Source: Utricularia gibba
Lineage: Eukaryota > Streptophyta > Magnoliopsida > Lamiales > Lentibulariaceae
Assembly (NCBI GenBank): GCA_002189035.1
Contig: NEEC01000002.1
Location: forward strand, 5,789,001-5,853,000
Length of the DNA: 64,000 bases
Direction: 5' to 3'
A program made the translations under genes and the position numbers. Below, one piece after another: positions 10,266 to 22,108 of the stretch. Positions within the stretch are counted from its first letter, which is position 1, and every line of letters starts with the position of its first letter. The notes under the pieces were generated by a model, which worked only from the letters and a program-made list of their open reading frames with translations, searched no databases and was not told the origin of the DNA.

Positions 10266-13093
10266 ATGTCTTGGAGGCGGGTGCTGTTAGTGTCTTCTTC
10301 CTCAGACGAAGAACTATCGCAGCGTCAGGAAGAAGATGAAGAAAATGCAGACATTACGGAGCATTTAGGTGCGGATTTGGAGCCAATGACTCTGGATTCA
10401 TCGAATCTTGCACCAAACGCCAACTTATGCACCACACCTCGAAATGGGAATGGCCACGCTGAGCCGATTCTTCTTGATGTCTCGGATGAAGAGGAGCATG
10501 TTACGGACCTGGAAGTGATGGAGGACAGCGGTATTTCTAGTAGGGTTTTCGCGGTTTCGGAGTCACCGGTTAGTGGGGTTCTTGAAAAAATGGGGCTGAG
10601 GTTGAGGAGGGAATGGCTTAATTCTTGTTTGAATGAGCTGGAGTCATCTGTGCGCGGGGTTCAAGGGATGAATAATGAGATGAAGGCAAAGCTTTGTTTT
10701 GCCAACTTCTTAAACTCCGACATGAACTACTGTGGAGCAGGAGTGCTTCCTCCCAACGTCAGTGGCTTACATATGATTGACCTCAAGGGGCCTTTTGTCT
10801 TGCAGGTAACACAAGGAGCGCTCTTTTCCATGTATTTTGTTTTCCTCCAAAAGCTGCGAATCTGTTCTGTGTTCTGGAGGTTTTGTTGCAATTTCTCACA
10901 AAGTCGAGTTGGTAAAATTGGGATAATCACTTGACTTAGTGGTACATTACGGTTTGAAGTACTTCGCGTGGACTGCTGCAAGAGTTTGAATTTTCTAACT
11001 ATTTTTCCTGTCACCACTTTGCAGGTTGATGAAGTAGTTAACATTAGTTGTCCTCTGCGTGGAAGGTACCAAAAGGCCGCTGCAGGAGTCAAGAGATGTC
11101 TTAAGTTGTCTATGACTGATGGCGTGCAGCGTGTGTTTGGTATAGAATACAGGCCAATCAAGGATCTTGAAGTACTAGCACCTTCTGGTTTGAAGGTTTC
11201 TTTTGTATTTCAAGTTACAATAGCATGTTGGTTGTTCATTGTGCGGCACTTGATAGGGTAGTAATGGGTACCTCTTGCAGGTTGCTGTGTGTAATGTGCA
11301 CATTAGGCATGGCCTCCTGATGTTAGTCCCTGAAGTCCTTGAAGTTTTAGGAGGCGTTGTTGAGGAGTTAGAAGCTGCTAGAACAAGGGTTGCTAATGAA
11401 GTTAACAAGCCACCAAGGGGAAGAAGGTTTAAAGATGTGTTGTCAAGATCATTGCTTGAATTTTCTGGCCATCCTTGGTAACTTGTTGCCCTTTAGACCA
11501 TATTTAGTGCTAAGCATGGCCATATTTTCTTATCCTAGGAATAGCACAAGCATTGCTCCTCTGTCTACACGAGCAACTCTTGCCGCATGGCCACCAAGCC
11601 ATGTATCCAACAACACCACACCCGGGATGTCACCTCCACGTGCAAACGGGCAAGGTATTTGTATGATTAGGTATTGCAGATTCAGATACCAGATAGGAAG
11701 CTTCTCTTCTGTACACTTTACTTCTTTGTTCTCAATATTTTTTTTTTCATTCAAGCTCCACAGAAAATCCAGTCCGTGGCTCAGTCGATGCAATGCATGA
11801 ACAGGCCTCTACTGCAGGTTATAATAGCACAGACCGTAAGACATCATCTATACCTGGGTCGCATGGACGTGGTGACATTCATAGGTTTAATGATTTCACG
11901 CAAGGTAACTCTTCTCAAGGTTTTCCCATTTAGCCAGCGTGAATTCATGTGTTTTGATTTATATGTTTTGCATGATCTGCAGGAAGTACTTCTGTTGCTC
12001 CTGCTGTTTATTCATCTAGAATTGATGTTGGAGTTCTTCCCAACCCCAACAATGATGAGCCCACTGTGAGTTTCCCCTTTCAGTCAATTTCCTCCATTTC
12101 GCATCCTACGGCAGCAACTCCAGGGGCAGGATCAACCAGTTATGGTATTTGATTTGAATATTAAGTTTCACGCTCAAGAAATTGCACGTGGTCTAACTTT
12201 CTGTACCGTATGATCATTTGCATGTTGGCCTCTGCAGTCGCCATGCAATCTGATGAAATAGGTGGAGGCCATAATGAAACGTTGGATGTTCCCATGGCCA
12301 CTGAGGAGATTTCTATGGCTTCAGAGTTGAAGCGGGACTTTTTACTTGCCAGAGATAACGAAGCTCCCTTCATCTACTTGGATAGTTTATCCGCCAAGTT
12401 TGAAACTGCTGAAAACAAATCTCGTCCTGTACGGGGCATGATAAAGGTATAATTTTTGAATAGCATTGTTACCTTTATTTTTGTTGAAAACAAATCTCTC
12501 CCATTGGAAAAAGGCTGATGATTTCTGTTCTGGGTTCATGACATATTGCTATTGCAGTGTTTTCTAACTAGTGTGAAAGGGTTCCAATATAAACAAAGAG
12601 ATAGATATGAGCTCCGGGTTCATGTTGATGATGGCAGCCTCATATCTGAGATCCTGGTTGATAACAAGGTGTGTAGTGTGATCTTCAGAAACTCATCATA
12701 CAGTTTATTAATTGTTTTCATCACACAGATCGTACAGGATGGAATAGGTTGTTCTCCTCAGGAGGTTACAAATGCTCTTGCATCTCCAGACCCCAAACGG
12801 GTGGCTGAGATGAAGGAGACATTAAAACATTTCCAGACATTCTTAATGAATTTCGAGGTACGTTTTGGTTCATCTCGAGCATAACAGGCATCTCGAAAAC
12901 TTCTTGCATTGTATGAGCATCAGGGTTCTTGTGTTGCATCAATGGTGAACATGCCTTTTTTGAACAGGGAACAATGCTTGTGGAGATGAACAACTCCTCC
13001 CCTCTTCCAATAGCAGTTGAAATGAAACAGGGCTTTTCAGCACCTGATACATGGCTTCTCCTCAGGAGGCTCAACGCCTTCCTGCGTAAATGA
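10266..13093 (+). CDS. RMI1: RecQ-mediated genome instability protein 1
   Basis: RMI1 is the OB-fold partner of topoisomerase 3-alpha and RecQ helicase (BTR/RTR complex), which dissolves double Holliday junctions in the nucleus. Ten exons: 10266-10805, 11025-11195, 11281-11426, 11539-11670, 11756-11904, 11983-12144, 12238-12446, 12558-12668, 12729-12857, 12968-13093 (624 residues). The acidic Ser-rich N-terminus (SSSSDEELSQRQEEDEE) leads to an RMI1 N domain: LRREWLNSCLNELESSVRG, MNYCGAGVLPPNV, PLRGRYQKAAAGVKRCLKL, VFGIEYRPIKDLEVLAPSG. A Ser/Pro-rich linker (about residues 300-400) is followed by the plant C-terminal OB-fold (VKGFQYKQRDRYELRVHVDD; EMKETLKHFQTFLMNFEGTM). Exon 3 could instead use a donor at 11479 in the same phase, and exon 4-5 borders in the low-complexity linker are less certain. 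The stop codon sits directly against a duplicated fragment of the upstream gene. Confidence 0.88.
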
Positions 13094-14045
13094 ACAAAAT
13101 CTTTCTTGTAGGCATTTTACTGATACCCGATCACGTTTTCTCCCTTAACATAGAGGTGACATGGCGCTCCTTTGATCCATCTTCTGCAAGGAAACCTACT
13201 GTGAAGCTTGCTTGGCCTTGCCGTGCTTTCTGCCGTGAAAGGGTTCCCAGCTCTTGATACCAGCCCTTTGGAGAAGCCTGTCCAAGCCTAACGAGGCACG
13301 AGCTCAACATACCATGAGCTGGATCAGTACGGGTCGCAGGTAGGGAGATAGCATCCAATGCATTGCAATAATGATAAATACCCTGAACTAGGCAGTTTTC
13401 CTTTTTGTTATTGTATCCCTTGATCACAAAATCGGTTGTGACAAAATGGGTTAGTCTACGATTTTAGATTAAAACATTTTTAATTAATGTATTTTTAAAG
13501 TGTATAAAAAATAAATAATGCAACTTTTTAATTAATTATTGAAACATGTATTTAAGAAATTTAATAATTTCTAATGTTAATATCAAAATCTAAATTCTGA
13601 TTTAATTATATAGGCAAAAAATTAGAATTTATATAAATTAAACGATATTACTTCATGAAATTAATGAAACTGAATAGGTTTATTTCTAATTTTTTTAATT
13701 ATATTTTATATGTAGAAGTACATCATCATAAAAAAATTATTAAATTCATATTTATGTAAATGAATATCATGTTATATATGCTTGAAGTAAATCTGAAAAT
13801 TCAAATAAAATGATATTCAGATGTATTATGGATGCAAACTTTCTAATTTTAATGAAGTTTGAAACCACAAAATGTTTTTTAATGTTATTTTCTGGTGAAT
13901 GAAAGGACGCAATTGCCCTTATCCGTAGGTATCCACGTCTGCAATTCCGAGCCTCTCCTCGAGCAGTTTCATAATTCCACTCCCTTGCGGTTGACACCTT
14001 TCTCCGGTACTCGTTCATTTTTCTGTTGTTTCCAGATTTCATTGC
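13094..14045 (+). repeat. Duplicated tail of the phosphoglucomutase gene plus head of the RMI1 5' region
   Basis: Positions 13094-13460 repeat the last exon, stop and 3' UTR of the phosphoglucomutase gene (about 8970-9360): GTGAAAGGGTTCCCAGCTCT, then the TTGATACC and CCATGAGCTG segments, then GGGTTAGTCTACGATTTTAG. Positions 13925-14045 repeat the RMI1 promoter/5' UTR (10062-10215): TCCACGTCTGCAATTC, GGTACTCGTTCAT, TTTCCAGATTTCAT. The AT-rich spacer lies between them in both copies. The copy carries no RMI1 coding sequence and its phosphoglucomutase exon is frameshifted, so it is a dead duplicate. Confidence 0.8.
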
Positions 14046-14455
14046 CAGAATGCTAATTTTTCTGTTGAAGAAGCCTTTATTTAGGAAATCGACACTGTGA
14101 CTGATCCCTTGAAAGTGTGGCGTATTTTCTTTCTTATTGAATTCCGATGTCATATTCCTTAGGATAGTTAGGGGGGATTTTCTTTTGAAGGGTTGCCCTG
14201 TTATGGTGTTTTTATGTTTGGCGTATTCAAGGTTTTGAATTTTGGCTTTACGTATTACTAGCAAATGATTTGGTGCTGGTATGTATCGCATCTTACCTTT
14301 ATGGTGGTTTGATGTTAAGAGAAGGATCATTTTTTTTTCTTTTTCTTTTTCTTGAAGGATTTCAACTCAGCGTGGAGATACAGATGAGTTCATCATTGCT
14401 GCTATAATTTTATACGTGAAAATTGTTACAGTTAGTGTCATTAGGTAGGTGGAAG

Positions 14456-15612
14456 ATGTCTCTAGCCACAAGCATTGCAAGTTCAGTCACTTCACTGCCC
14501 CTAGGTGCGTAGTTGTGTACATTTATTTTAGCGAGTTTCATGGCTGTAGAGGTTGCTTGTGTTTATCTTCGTGTTTGAACTGTTTAGTATTCTTAAAATC
14601 ATTGTTTATCATGTGAAATAGTTTTCTTTCTTAAGCTATAAACCTGCGTAGCTGGATAGGAACCTCAGATGGGACTTCAGTCAGTGTGATGTTGCAACAT
14701 CTTGATAGTATAACCGAATTGCATTTCTCATTTGTGCGGGTACTTTTCTATTACTCACTAGTCCCAGAACCATAAACGAGCATTGTATGAAAATTTGATT
14801 GAAAAAGTGTAATCACACACGCTTAGTTCTCTTTGTTTATCTATTTCTCACAGCTCATTCAGAAGGGCAGTGTTTGAAGCTTAAGAAAAATGTTTCGCCT
14901 CGGGCAGCTTTTGGCAAACAATTAAGCTTGAAGTTTCATCAGTTAGAGAGAGGAGTCAGTATGAATGGTGTTTCTAGATCAAAGTATTCTTCTGTAACAT
15001 GCAGTGCAGCCCTGGTAATTTTTGCTCCACATAAGAAATTTAGAATTTTCAGTTCTGATGTCCTGCCATCATCTTTTGTGCATGTTACTTTTGTGCTGCC
15101 ATCGTCGTTGGAAACACCCTTGCTCTTCATTAAGCTGATTTTTGGGATATTCTCATGCACTCAGATCTATTTTTTTCCTCTGTAGAACGCCAGATGTGGT
15201 GCTGAGCAGACCCAAACAGTAACAAGGCAATCATCAACTATAACAGTTGCACCTGGTAAATCACAATTTTCTTCGTCCTTGGTTATAAAATTCATTTGAT
15301 GTGAAGAAACAAGGCACATGAGGTTGTTGAATCTTTAGGTACATTGGATACTTCAAACTTTAGATGGGATTCAGGAAGAATGTATCCTCAAATTATAACA
15401 AACTTAATCGGAAGCTTGTTTCAGGGAAAGAAAAGTCTCCAGAGCTGGATGATGGTGGAACCGGATTTCCACCACGCGATGATGGTGATGGCGGAGGCGG
15501 GGGAGGTGGCGGTGGTGGCCACTGGTCTGGAGGCTTCTTCTTCTTCGGCTTTCTTGCGTTCCTTGGTTTCCTCAAGGATAAAGAGGGGGAGGGTCGGTAT
15601 GCAGATGAATGA
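14456..15612 (+). CDS. YELLOW LEAF 1-like plastid protein
   Basis: Four exons (14456-14504, 14854-15014, 15186-15255, 15425-15612) join in phase to 155 residues. The N-terminus MSLATSIASSVTSLPL is Ser-rich and uncharged, like a chloroplast transit peptide. The last exon encodes GKEKSPELDDGGTGFPPRDD, a run of ten glycines, then HWSGGFFFFGFLAFLGFL (a hydrophobic, probably membrane segment) and a charged tail KDKEGEGRYADE. This Gly-run plus WSGGFF-FGFLAFLG layout is that of plant YELLOW LEAF 1-like proteins, reported in rice as a chloroplast protein associated with ATP synthase. Earlier candidate acceptors for exon 4 (after 15340 or 15363) do not give the family frame; CAG at 15422-15424 does. 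Just upstream lies the dead RMI1/phosphoglucomutase duplicate, so its promoter may lie close to or within that copy. Confidence 0.75.
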
Positions 15613-16053
15613 TCAGACCTTGAGTTGGAGCCGTGAGGAGAAGGGAAGCTATTGTATTGCATTAATCCTTCAACTAGATTTTGTTGCTTCATTGAACGGG
15701 TTTTGTTCTTATTTTGAACCCCCAAATACTTCATCCTCTTCATCTCAACATATAGATCTTGAACCCAGGGAGTAAAAGTCCATATCTTGACCACTGACCA
15801 CGGTAACTTGTTACACAACGACTTGGCTGTTTTACTGGGGCATCTGATTGCTCTCTGTTAACTAACTCTTCCGCATCTGCTGGTAAGATCCCATACTTCA
15901 GACTCCAGCATGCGTGCTGTCGTTGACTCCATTGCAGCTATTTATCAGAGTTCTTTTCTGATAGGTTTGCGAAGTTTCCATCTTGGGTTTCGTTTGATCG
16001 AGAAAGCCGAAGAAACCTACTTTCTTGACTTCTGGCGCTACCAGATCGCTAAA

Positions 16054-17514
16054 ATGGATTCCGAAACCGTACCAGTGTTGACCTCGATTGATAAAGTATC
16101 CGAATCTGTGATTCTCGAAGAAGAAGACCATTGTGATGCGGCTCTTCTATCGCCAGTTTCGGACTCTTCCTCTCCTGATTCCATCAAAAAATCTGCATCC
16201 ACCACTGGTGCGTTCATGTGCCTCGTTCTCACTACATGCATTGCTCTGTCTGCAGCCGCTGCCTTTGCGTTCTTGTTTTTCTATACTTCATCGGCGAATT
16301 CGAGGCATGGGAGAGAAGTATCGAGACCACTGAAGAAGCTGAAAAGCCCAGTTGTTATACTGATTTCTTCTGATGGCTTTAGATTTGGGTACCAATTCAA
16401 GGCGAATATGCCGAATTTAGAGAGGCTAATCAAGAACGGGACTGAAGCTGAGATGGGCTTGATTCCCGTATTTCCAACTCTAACTTTCCCGAATCATTAC
16501 TCTGTTGCCACAGGCTTATACCCAGCTTACCATGGGATAATCAATAACTTCTTCTCTGATCCAGAAACGGGTGATTTCTTCACAACATCTAACCATGAAC
16601 CGAAATGGTGGCTTGGTGAACCCTTGTGGGAAACAGTGGTGAACAACGGGTTGAAAGCTATGCCATACTTTTGGCCCGGTTCTGAGGTAAAGAAAGGATC
16701 CTGGAATTGCCCTGAGAAGTATTGCATGTCTTACAATAGCTCTGTGCCTTTTGAAGATAGAGTTGAGACTGTTCTTGGGTATTTTGATTTGCCGAATGAT
16801 GAGATTCCTTCTTTTATATCATTGTACTTTGAAGATCCTGATCATCAAGGGCACAGAGTTGGGCCAGATGATCCTCAGATCACTGAGGCAATTATCAGAG
16901 TGGACGATATGCTCGGAAAGTTAATCAAAGGCTTAGAAGCGAGACAAGTCTTTGAGGATGTGAGTATCATTTTGGTTGGTGATCATGGAATGGTTGGCAC
17001 CTGTGACAAGAAGTTGATCTTCATAGATGATCTTTCAAAATGGATCGACATCAAGAGTGATTGGATTAATTCGTATTCACCGGTGCTCGCCATTCGTCCT
17101 CCATCCAACTTTTCGCTCAAGGAAGTTGTGAACAAGATGAATGAGGGGCTGAAGTATGTGGATAATGGTCAGCACTTGAAAGTGTACCTAAGGGATGATC
17201 TTCCAAGCCGGCTTCACTATTCCTCCGGTGATCGGATTCCGCCGATCATAGGATTGCCTGAAGAAGGATACAAGGTTGAGCAAACTAGAGGCAAAAATCA
17301 GGAATGTGGAGGATCACATGGATATGACAACGCATTTTTTTCCATGAGATCAATTTTTGTTGCTCATGGGCCTCGGTTTCGGAAGGGGTTCAAGATCCCT
17401 TCTTTTGAGAACATTGAGATATACAACGTAGTTATAGCCATCCTCAACATCCATGGAGCTCCTAATAATGGGAGTTCATCATTTTCAGAGAACATTCTTT
17501 TGCCTATTCACTGA
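16054..17514 (+). CDS. Ectonucleotide pyrophosphatase/phosphodiesterase (NPP, alkaline-phosphatase superfamily)
   Basis: Intronless 486-residue type II membrane-type protein. Residues about 1-55 are an acidic Ser-rich tail, 56-75 a hydrophobic anchor (CLVLTTCIALSAAAAFAFLF), and the rest the catalytic domain. Two-metal site residues are visible: Asp in LISSDGFRFGY, nucleophile Thr in FPTLTFPNHYSVATG, Asp/His in YFEDPDHQGH, DHG in VGDHGM, and His in GSHGYDN. NPPs hydrolyse nucleotide and nucleotide-sugar phosphodiester bonds in the secretory system or outside the cell. The frame is open back to an ATG at 15910, but MDSETV at 16054 is chosen because the upstream part lacks family likeness and would displace the anchor. 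Length and motif order are normal for plant NPPs such as Arabidopsis At4g29680 (from memory). Confidence 0.9.
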   Translation: MDSETVPVLTSIDKVSESVILEEEDHCDAALLSPVSDSSSPDSIKKSASTTGAFMCLVLTTCIALSAAAAFAFLFFYTSSANSRHGREVSRPLKKLKSPVVILISSDGFRFGYQFKANMPNLERLIKNGTEAEMGLIPVFPTLTFPNHYSVATGLYPAYHGIINNFFSDPETGDFFTTSNHEPKWWLGEPLWETVVNNGLKAMPYFWPGSEVKKGSWNCPEKYCMSYNSSVPFEDRVETVLGYFDLPNDEIPSFISLYFEDPDHQGHRVGPDDPQITEAIIRVDDMLGKLIKGLEARQVFEDVSIILVGDHGMVGTCDKKLIFIDDLSKWIDIKSDWINSYSPVLAIRPPSNFSLKEVVNKMNEGLKYVDNGQHLKVYLRDDLPSRLHYSSGDRIPPIIGLPEEGYKVEQTRGKNQECGGSHGYDNAFFSMRSIFVAHGPRFRKGFKIPSFENIEIYNVVIAILNIHGAPNNGSSSFSENILLPIH

Positions 17515-18123
17515 ACATGATCTCTAGTGTTCCTAAGATGGGTTGTTGATTCATAGTACAGGAAAGCTGAGTTCTTTCTTTACCTATTGTGATGGTACTT
17601 GACTTCCTTGTTGCGGATTGATAGACAGAATCTCTTAAGAGTGAGTAAGAGCAGTGCGCATGAATACATTCTGTTTGCTCATGTTTCCTGCACTGTCAAC
17701 AAATACGCAGAACAAGTGCCACCATTGAAGCGTAAAATAATGCATATGTTTCGAATTGGGGAGGACGGAGAAGCCAGAAATGGTTGGCCCAGCTTCTGTA
17801 GACAGCTACAAGTGTATATCCTCCGTGATGACAAGTTTATGGTTGACATTCGCCCACATATCCATATTCCTGAGTTGCTTTAATTCCAACATTTCTACTC
17901 GCGTTTTGCGTAGTCCTGAGATGAATTGGTAAATTGTATCAGGAAAAAAGATGTGGCCTGGGGTGTCGCTTTTCCAGTCCAACGTTTCTTTGCAACTTGA
18001 GCTTCCCCTGTGTTGGTTTTTGACTCCCCAATTTCGTGTGACTAGCACAGCATCTTCTATTTGAAGTTGTACGGGTACCTGATCAAAAGGGCCGGTAGTG
18101 GATAAGAATTGATCGGAGTTGAA
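17515..18123 (+). other. Intergenic: NPP 3' UTR and thioredoxin 5' region
   Basis: An open frame at 17599-17883 has no recognisable domain or splice context and is more likely 3' UTR. Nothing else is supported. Confidence 0.4.
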
Positions 18124-19874
18124 ATGGATGGTTTGGTCAAATTGTCTTCCAATTCCTTGGGGATTTCTTCTTCGCTGTTGCCTCCTGTTTGCAACATATT
18201 GAATCTTCATCGACGGGCTTCTCCAGGAGGTAATAAACGAAGAGCAGCTTCAATTTCGGAGGTGTGTTCTACCCCTTCCGGTTTCCTTTACCCAATTACC
18301 TTCGCATCCCGACAGCGGACGGCTTCTTTGAAGGTGATGAAAGAGCTCAGAGTATTGTGTCGTAAACATATTGGATGATCAAATTCTCCTTGGGCTACAT
18401 GTTTTTCCTTCTATTTGAATGCTGGAGGCATATAAGCTTGCAAAGTTTCTGCTTTTTGTATAATTGACTGATAGAAGAGAAAGAGTCTCGTGAAAAATGC
18501 TAACCCATTGTTTATGGGTGGACATCCTTGTATCTGATACTATCGAACGCTGTTCATGATGATTTTTTGTAGTCCATGCGACTATGCTGCTATTGTTCCT
18601 TGTCTTTTGAATGCATTCCCAGCATTTTAATGCTAGTACATGCTTTTGACTGGCCATAGTCGATCATAACTCCTTTCTTCTCCCTTCTCAAGCTATTTTT
18701 AGACCTGTTTTCATTTTCCGTATCAGGTACATGCAACTGTGACTGAAACCGAGCAACCCAAATGGTGGGAAAGAAATGGAGGCCCCAACATGATTGATAT
18801 TCATTCAACTCAGGAATTTCTAAATGCCTTGAGGGAGGCTGGAGAACGACTTGTTATCGTGGAGTTCTATGGAACATGGTGTGCTTCATGCCGAGCACTG
18901 TTTCCCAAGGTAATCATTCTGTACCCTTTATTGGCCTAATCAGTATCATTTTCTGGTGAAACATAATTTTCGTTTGTTGGGGGTTTACGAGCTCCACTTC
19001 TCTCTTTCTGGCCTGGCTGTTCTATACTCATTATTACTACACGTCATACTAAGTTCATGATAGCTTCACATGTTTTACTTGTATATGTACCCTATCGAGG
19101 TATTCCAGTTCTCAAGTTTCATCATTTCAATTCTTCATTGACGTTGACACTTGGAGATTCTGATTATAAGCAATATGGCTACAACTCCTTCTGGCAATTG
19201 TGATAACTGCTCTTTTTTGCATACCTTCTTTGGTGCATGTTTTTTACCTTATCAAGACGTTCCCTTTGATATTGTGCTTGCATCGTTTGCATAAGGATGT
19301 TTTCCTAGCAACCTTACTTATGGGCTCTAAGTTACCAGCCTTTTCATTTGATTGGTAACAGGGAAGACAAGTTAGGGTGATTCTTTAGGACCCCATTCTC
19401 TTTATTTACGGTTCACTGTACTCCATGGCTGTTATTGTTGTCTGGTTCCAAAAATTATGAAAATTTTATAACAGTGAGTGTGATACTCAGCTCTGCCGAA
19501 CAGCCAAGGATCATGCAGACATCTTGTTTCTGAAAGTTAATTTTGATGAAAACAAGCCCATGTGCAAGAGCTTGAACGTCAAGGTGCTTCCCCATTTCCA
19601 CTTCTACCGTGGAGCTGATGGACAGCTAGAGTCCTTCTCATGCTCCCTGGCAAAGGTAAGTGACACCAGCTGCTTCCTCTTCTTCATTCCCAACACCGTA
19701 GCATTTACAGGATCCCTTTTCTAATTTGATGTTGTGCTTTCCCTTTAGTTCCAGAAGGTGAAAGAGGCCATCGAGCTGCATAACACCGCTCGTTGCAGCA
19801 TCGGCCCCCCGAGAGGCGTTGGTGATCTCATCCTGGAAACCTCACCTCAGCTACAGGAATCAACTGGAGCATAG
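18124..19874 (+). CDS. Atypical Cys/His-rich (ACHT-type) plastid thioredoxin
   Basis: Four exons in phase 0 (18124-18333, 18727-18909, 19491-19655, 19749-19874) encode 227 residues. The N-terminal ~70 residues ([20 protein letters not shown], then Arg/Ser-rich) look like a plastid transit peptide. The thioredoxin fold follows: [39 protein letters not shown] with active site [23 protein letters not shown], cis-Pro in [20 protein letters not shown], and the C-terminal ARCSIGPP typical of the ACHT/thioredoxin-like 2 group. Those proteins oxidise or reduce plastid targets such as 2-Cys peroxiredoxin and APS1. The gene is next to the NPP gene, as Arabidopsis ACHT2 (At4g29670) and NPP (At4g29680) are, from memory, so this pair may be conserved microsynteny. 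Exon 3 starts at CTCTGCCGAAC after TACTCAG (19490). Confidence 0.88.
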
Positions 19875-22108
19875 CGCGCTATGGATGAATGAATAGCTCA
19901 AAGTTGATATCCTATTCAACTGCTGCTCTGCTTTCTTCTTGTGCGTTTAGCTTTTGATTTACCATGTACCAATGTCTTGATTCTTGCAGAAAGAATGACA
20001 GGGGCTCAATCACCACATTGGGAATGAAAAAGCTCTTCGCTTTACAAATGGATAAAAGACTCAAAGTGATCGCAGAGAGAATGAATTGCAATACACATAT
20101 CTATTCCCCTCCCAGTGTTCTCCATCCCATATTTCTGTGTACAAAACAAGAATTTTATTGGATCCCATCTGAACTTCGAGCATCAAATGGAACACTTGGT
20201 TTGTATCTGGAGAGGATATTCTCAGCCTAACTTTTTTAAAATAAATTTTAGAGTTGTGATAGGTTCAGAACGGTTTTCTCAAATTGTCCATTCATAAACT
20301 ACAGTTTACTATAAACTTTGGTTCTAGTTTCGAACCGAAATCAAATTTTTAAATTTTGAATCGAATTGAAATCACAATCGAATAATTATTTTGGAGATTA
20401 ATTTTCAGACATTTACATGAGCTTTTGTGGTTATCTGTAAAATGTGTTATTTTTTTAAGAGATTTTTCAGATTTTCATAATGATTGTAATGTTTATAAAC
20501 AATCTTAAAAATAATGAATATTTTCTAAGCATTCATATGAATCGTTAAATGTATCTAGAAAATGCATAATTCTTTAAAATATTATTTCAAGTTCTCAAAA
20601 CATCTATTAAATGTGCCTAGAACCATTTCAAACTGAAATCGTCGGTTCCATTGATTTTGCACTAATCGGAAACACGATTTTTCGATTTCAAATATCTCAA
20701 TCCGGCCTGAAATTTATTAGAGTTCTTGAACCATGCAATTCCGATTCGAATCGAGTACAACTCTAACAAATTTGTATGCCATCTACTGCAACATGTTAAA
20801 GTGACAAGAAATCCCAAATCTGCAACATACAACAAAAGCTAACCCTACAACCTAAGCCTCCCGGAAGCAGCTTGTACTGGAGCAATACAGCTATGAGAAT
20901 TTAGAAGTTACAACACACAAGGAGTCACCATGTTTTACTAAATCTTACTCATGAGATAATTCATGAATGGTTTTATGAATTTATTTTAGAAAATTCAATT
21001 TTGAGAAAATTTGATTCCATTTCGTTGTGAATTTGGGGATATTTGATTAATATTTTTTTTACATATTTATTTAATATTATATGTTTAATATAGGGATTTA
21101 ATGTTATAATATATATATTCAGATATCCTATTCACTAATAATGTAATTAAATGTATTATTTAATTTATTCTCTTTTTGAATTTATAACATAATCAACTAT
21201 ATTTTTTGAATAAATATATTAACAAAACTTATAAACAATATAATTGAAGAAAACCTAATTAAATTTGTAGTGTTACATTATTCGATACAAGGGTTTATAA
21301 CAAAATATTAATACAAGGGAAAACTATAAAAGCTGATAAAATTGAAAATGGAATATTTAAATGATCGGTTTCTAAATTATTATATGTCCAATATATTGAA
21401 AATTAATATTTATAATTTATGGATAAAAAAATAATTTTTGGTTTTATTTGTGAATATGGTTTTAAGGAGTGAATTTTAGATTTTGTAATATTGAAATGAA
21501 ATAATAATTAGGGTTGGCTTGATGAGTTCGAGAGCGTTATGACCTACACTAGTGTTATCTTCTTCTATGAAACCCACATTGAGTTATTGCTTACAATCTT
21601 TGCATTCGGCCTCCAGTACAATCGTTTTTATATTTTGAGATCGAGTTCTCTAATTCTATGCATTTGTTCCTATCTTTAAATGGTTGGAAGGTTTCAAACT
21701 TATGACCCACACTCAATTTATACGATATTTTCCGTTTTAGATATTCAAACTTCATGGTTTTACGTTCTATTTTTTTGAAGAAAATATTCTGTATAAGATT
21801 AAGAAGATCTTTGTATTTAAGTATGTCTCTTCTCCCGTTTATAATCAATATGGTGTATTGTCATTAGGCCCATAATCTTATATTCTACCATTATTAGACA
21901 CTCAGTATTTTAATTGAATGACCCTTGTCCCACCATTAACATGTGTTTAGATTTAATTCTAATACCAAATATAACCTCAAAACAAGTGATCATCATGTTA
22001 TTATAGAAAGTTATAATATTGCTCATATTAAATAATAGTAAGATGATTGTAGTTTAAGATACATGCACCAATTTGTATATCTACAAAAGTTACTATCTAT
22101 CAAGGCTC
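19875..22108. other. Intergenic AT-rich DNA at the left edge of the FLZ array
   Basis: About 20230-20770 is degenerate sequence rich in GAACCG/CGGTTC-like words, as in decayed plant DNA transposons. From about 20930 the sequence matches spacers inside the FLZ array (for example 28955-29460 and 33735-33880). Positions about 21500-21980 hold one decayed copy of the conserved block and TGTAACGA-family repeat that recur in each array unit. No gene is supported. Confidence 0.5.

Noticed and set aside
13767-14330. 187-codon open frame on - strand
   Set aside because: AT-rich low-complexity reading, antisense to the duplicated RMI1 5' region, with no recognisable domain.
15344-15775. 143-codon open frame over the YL1 last exon
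   Set aside because: It is an out-of-phase reading of the Gly-rich exon; only the frame starting after 15424 gives the WSGGFFFFGFLAFLG family motif.
17599-17883. 94-codon open frame between the NPP and thioredoxin genes
   Set aside because: No domain, no splice partner and poor start context; more likely NPP 3' UTR.
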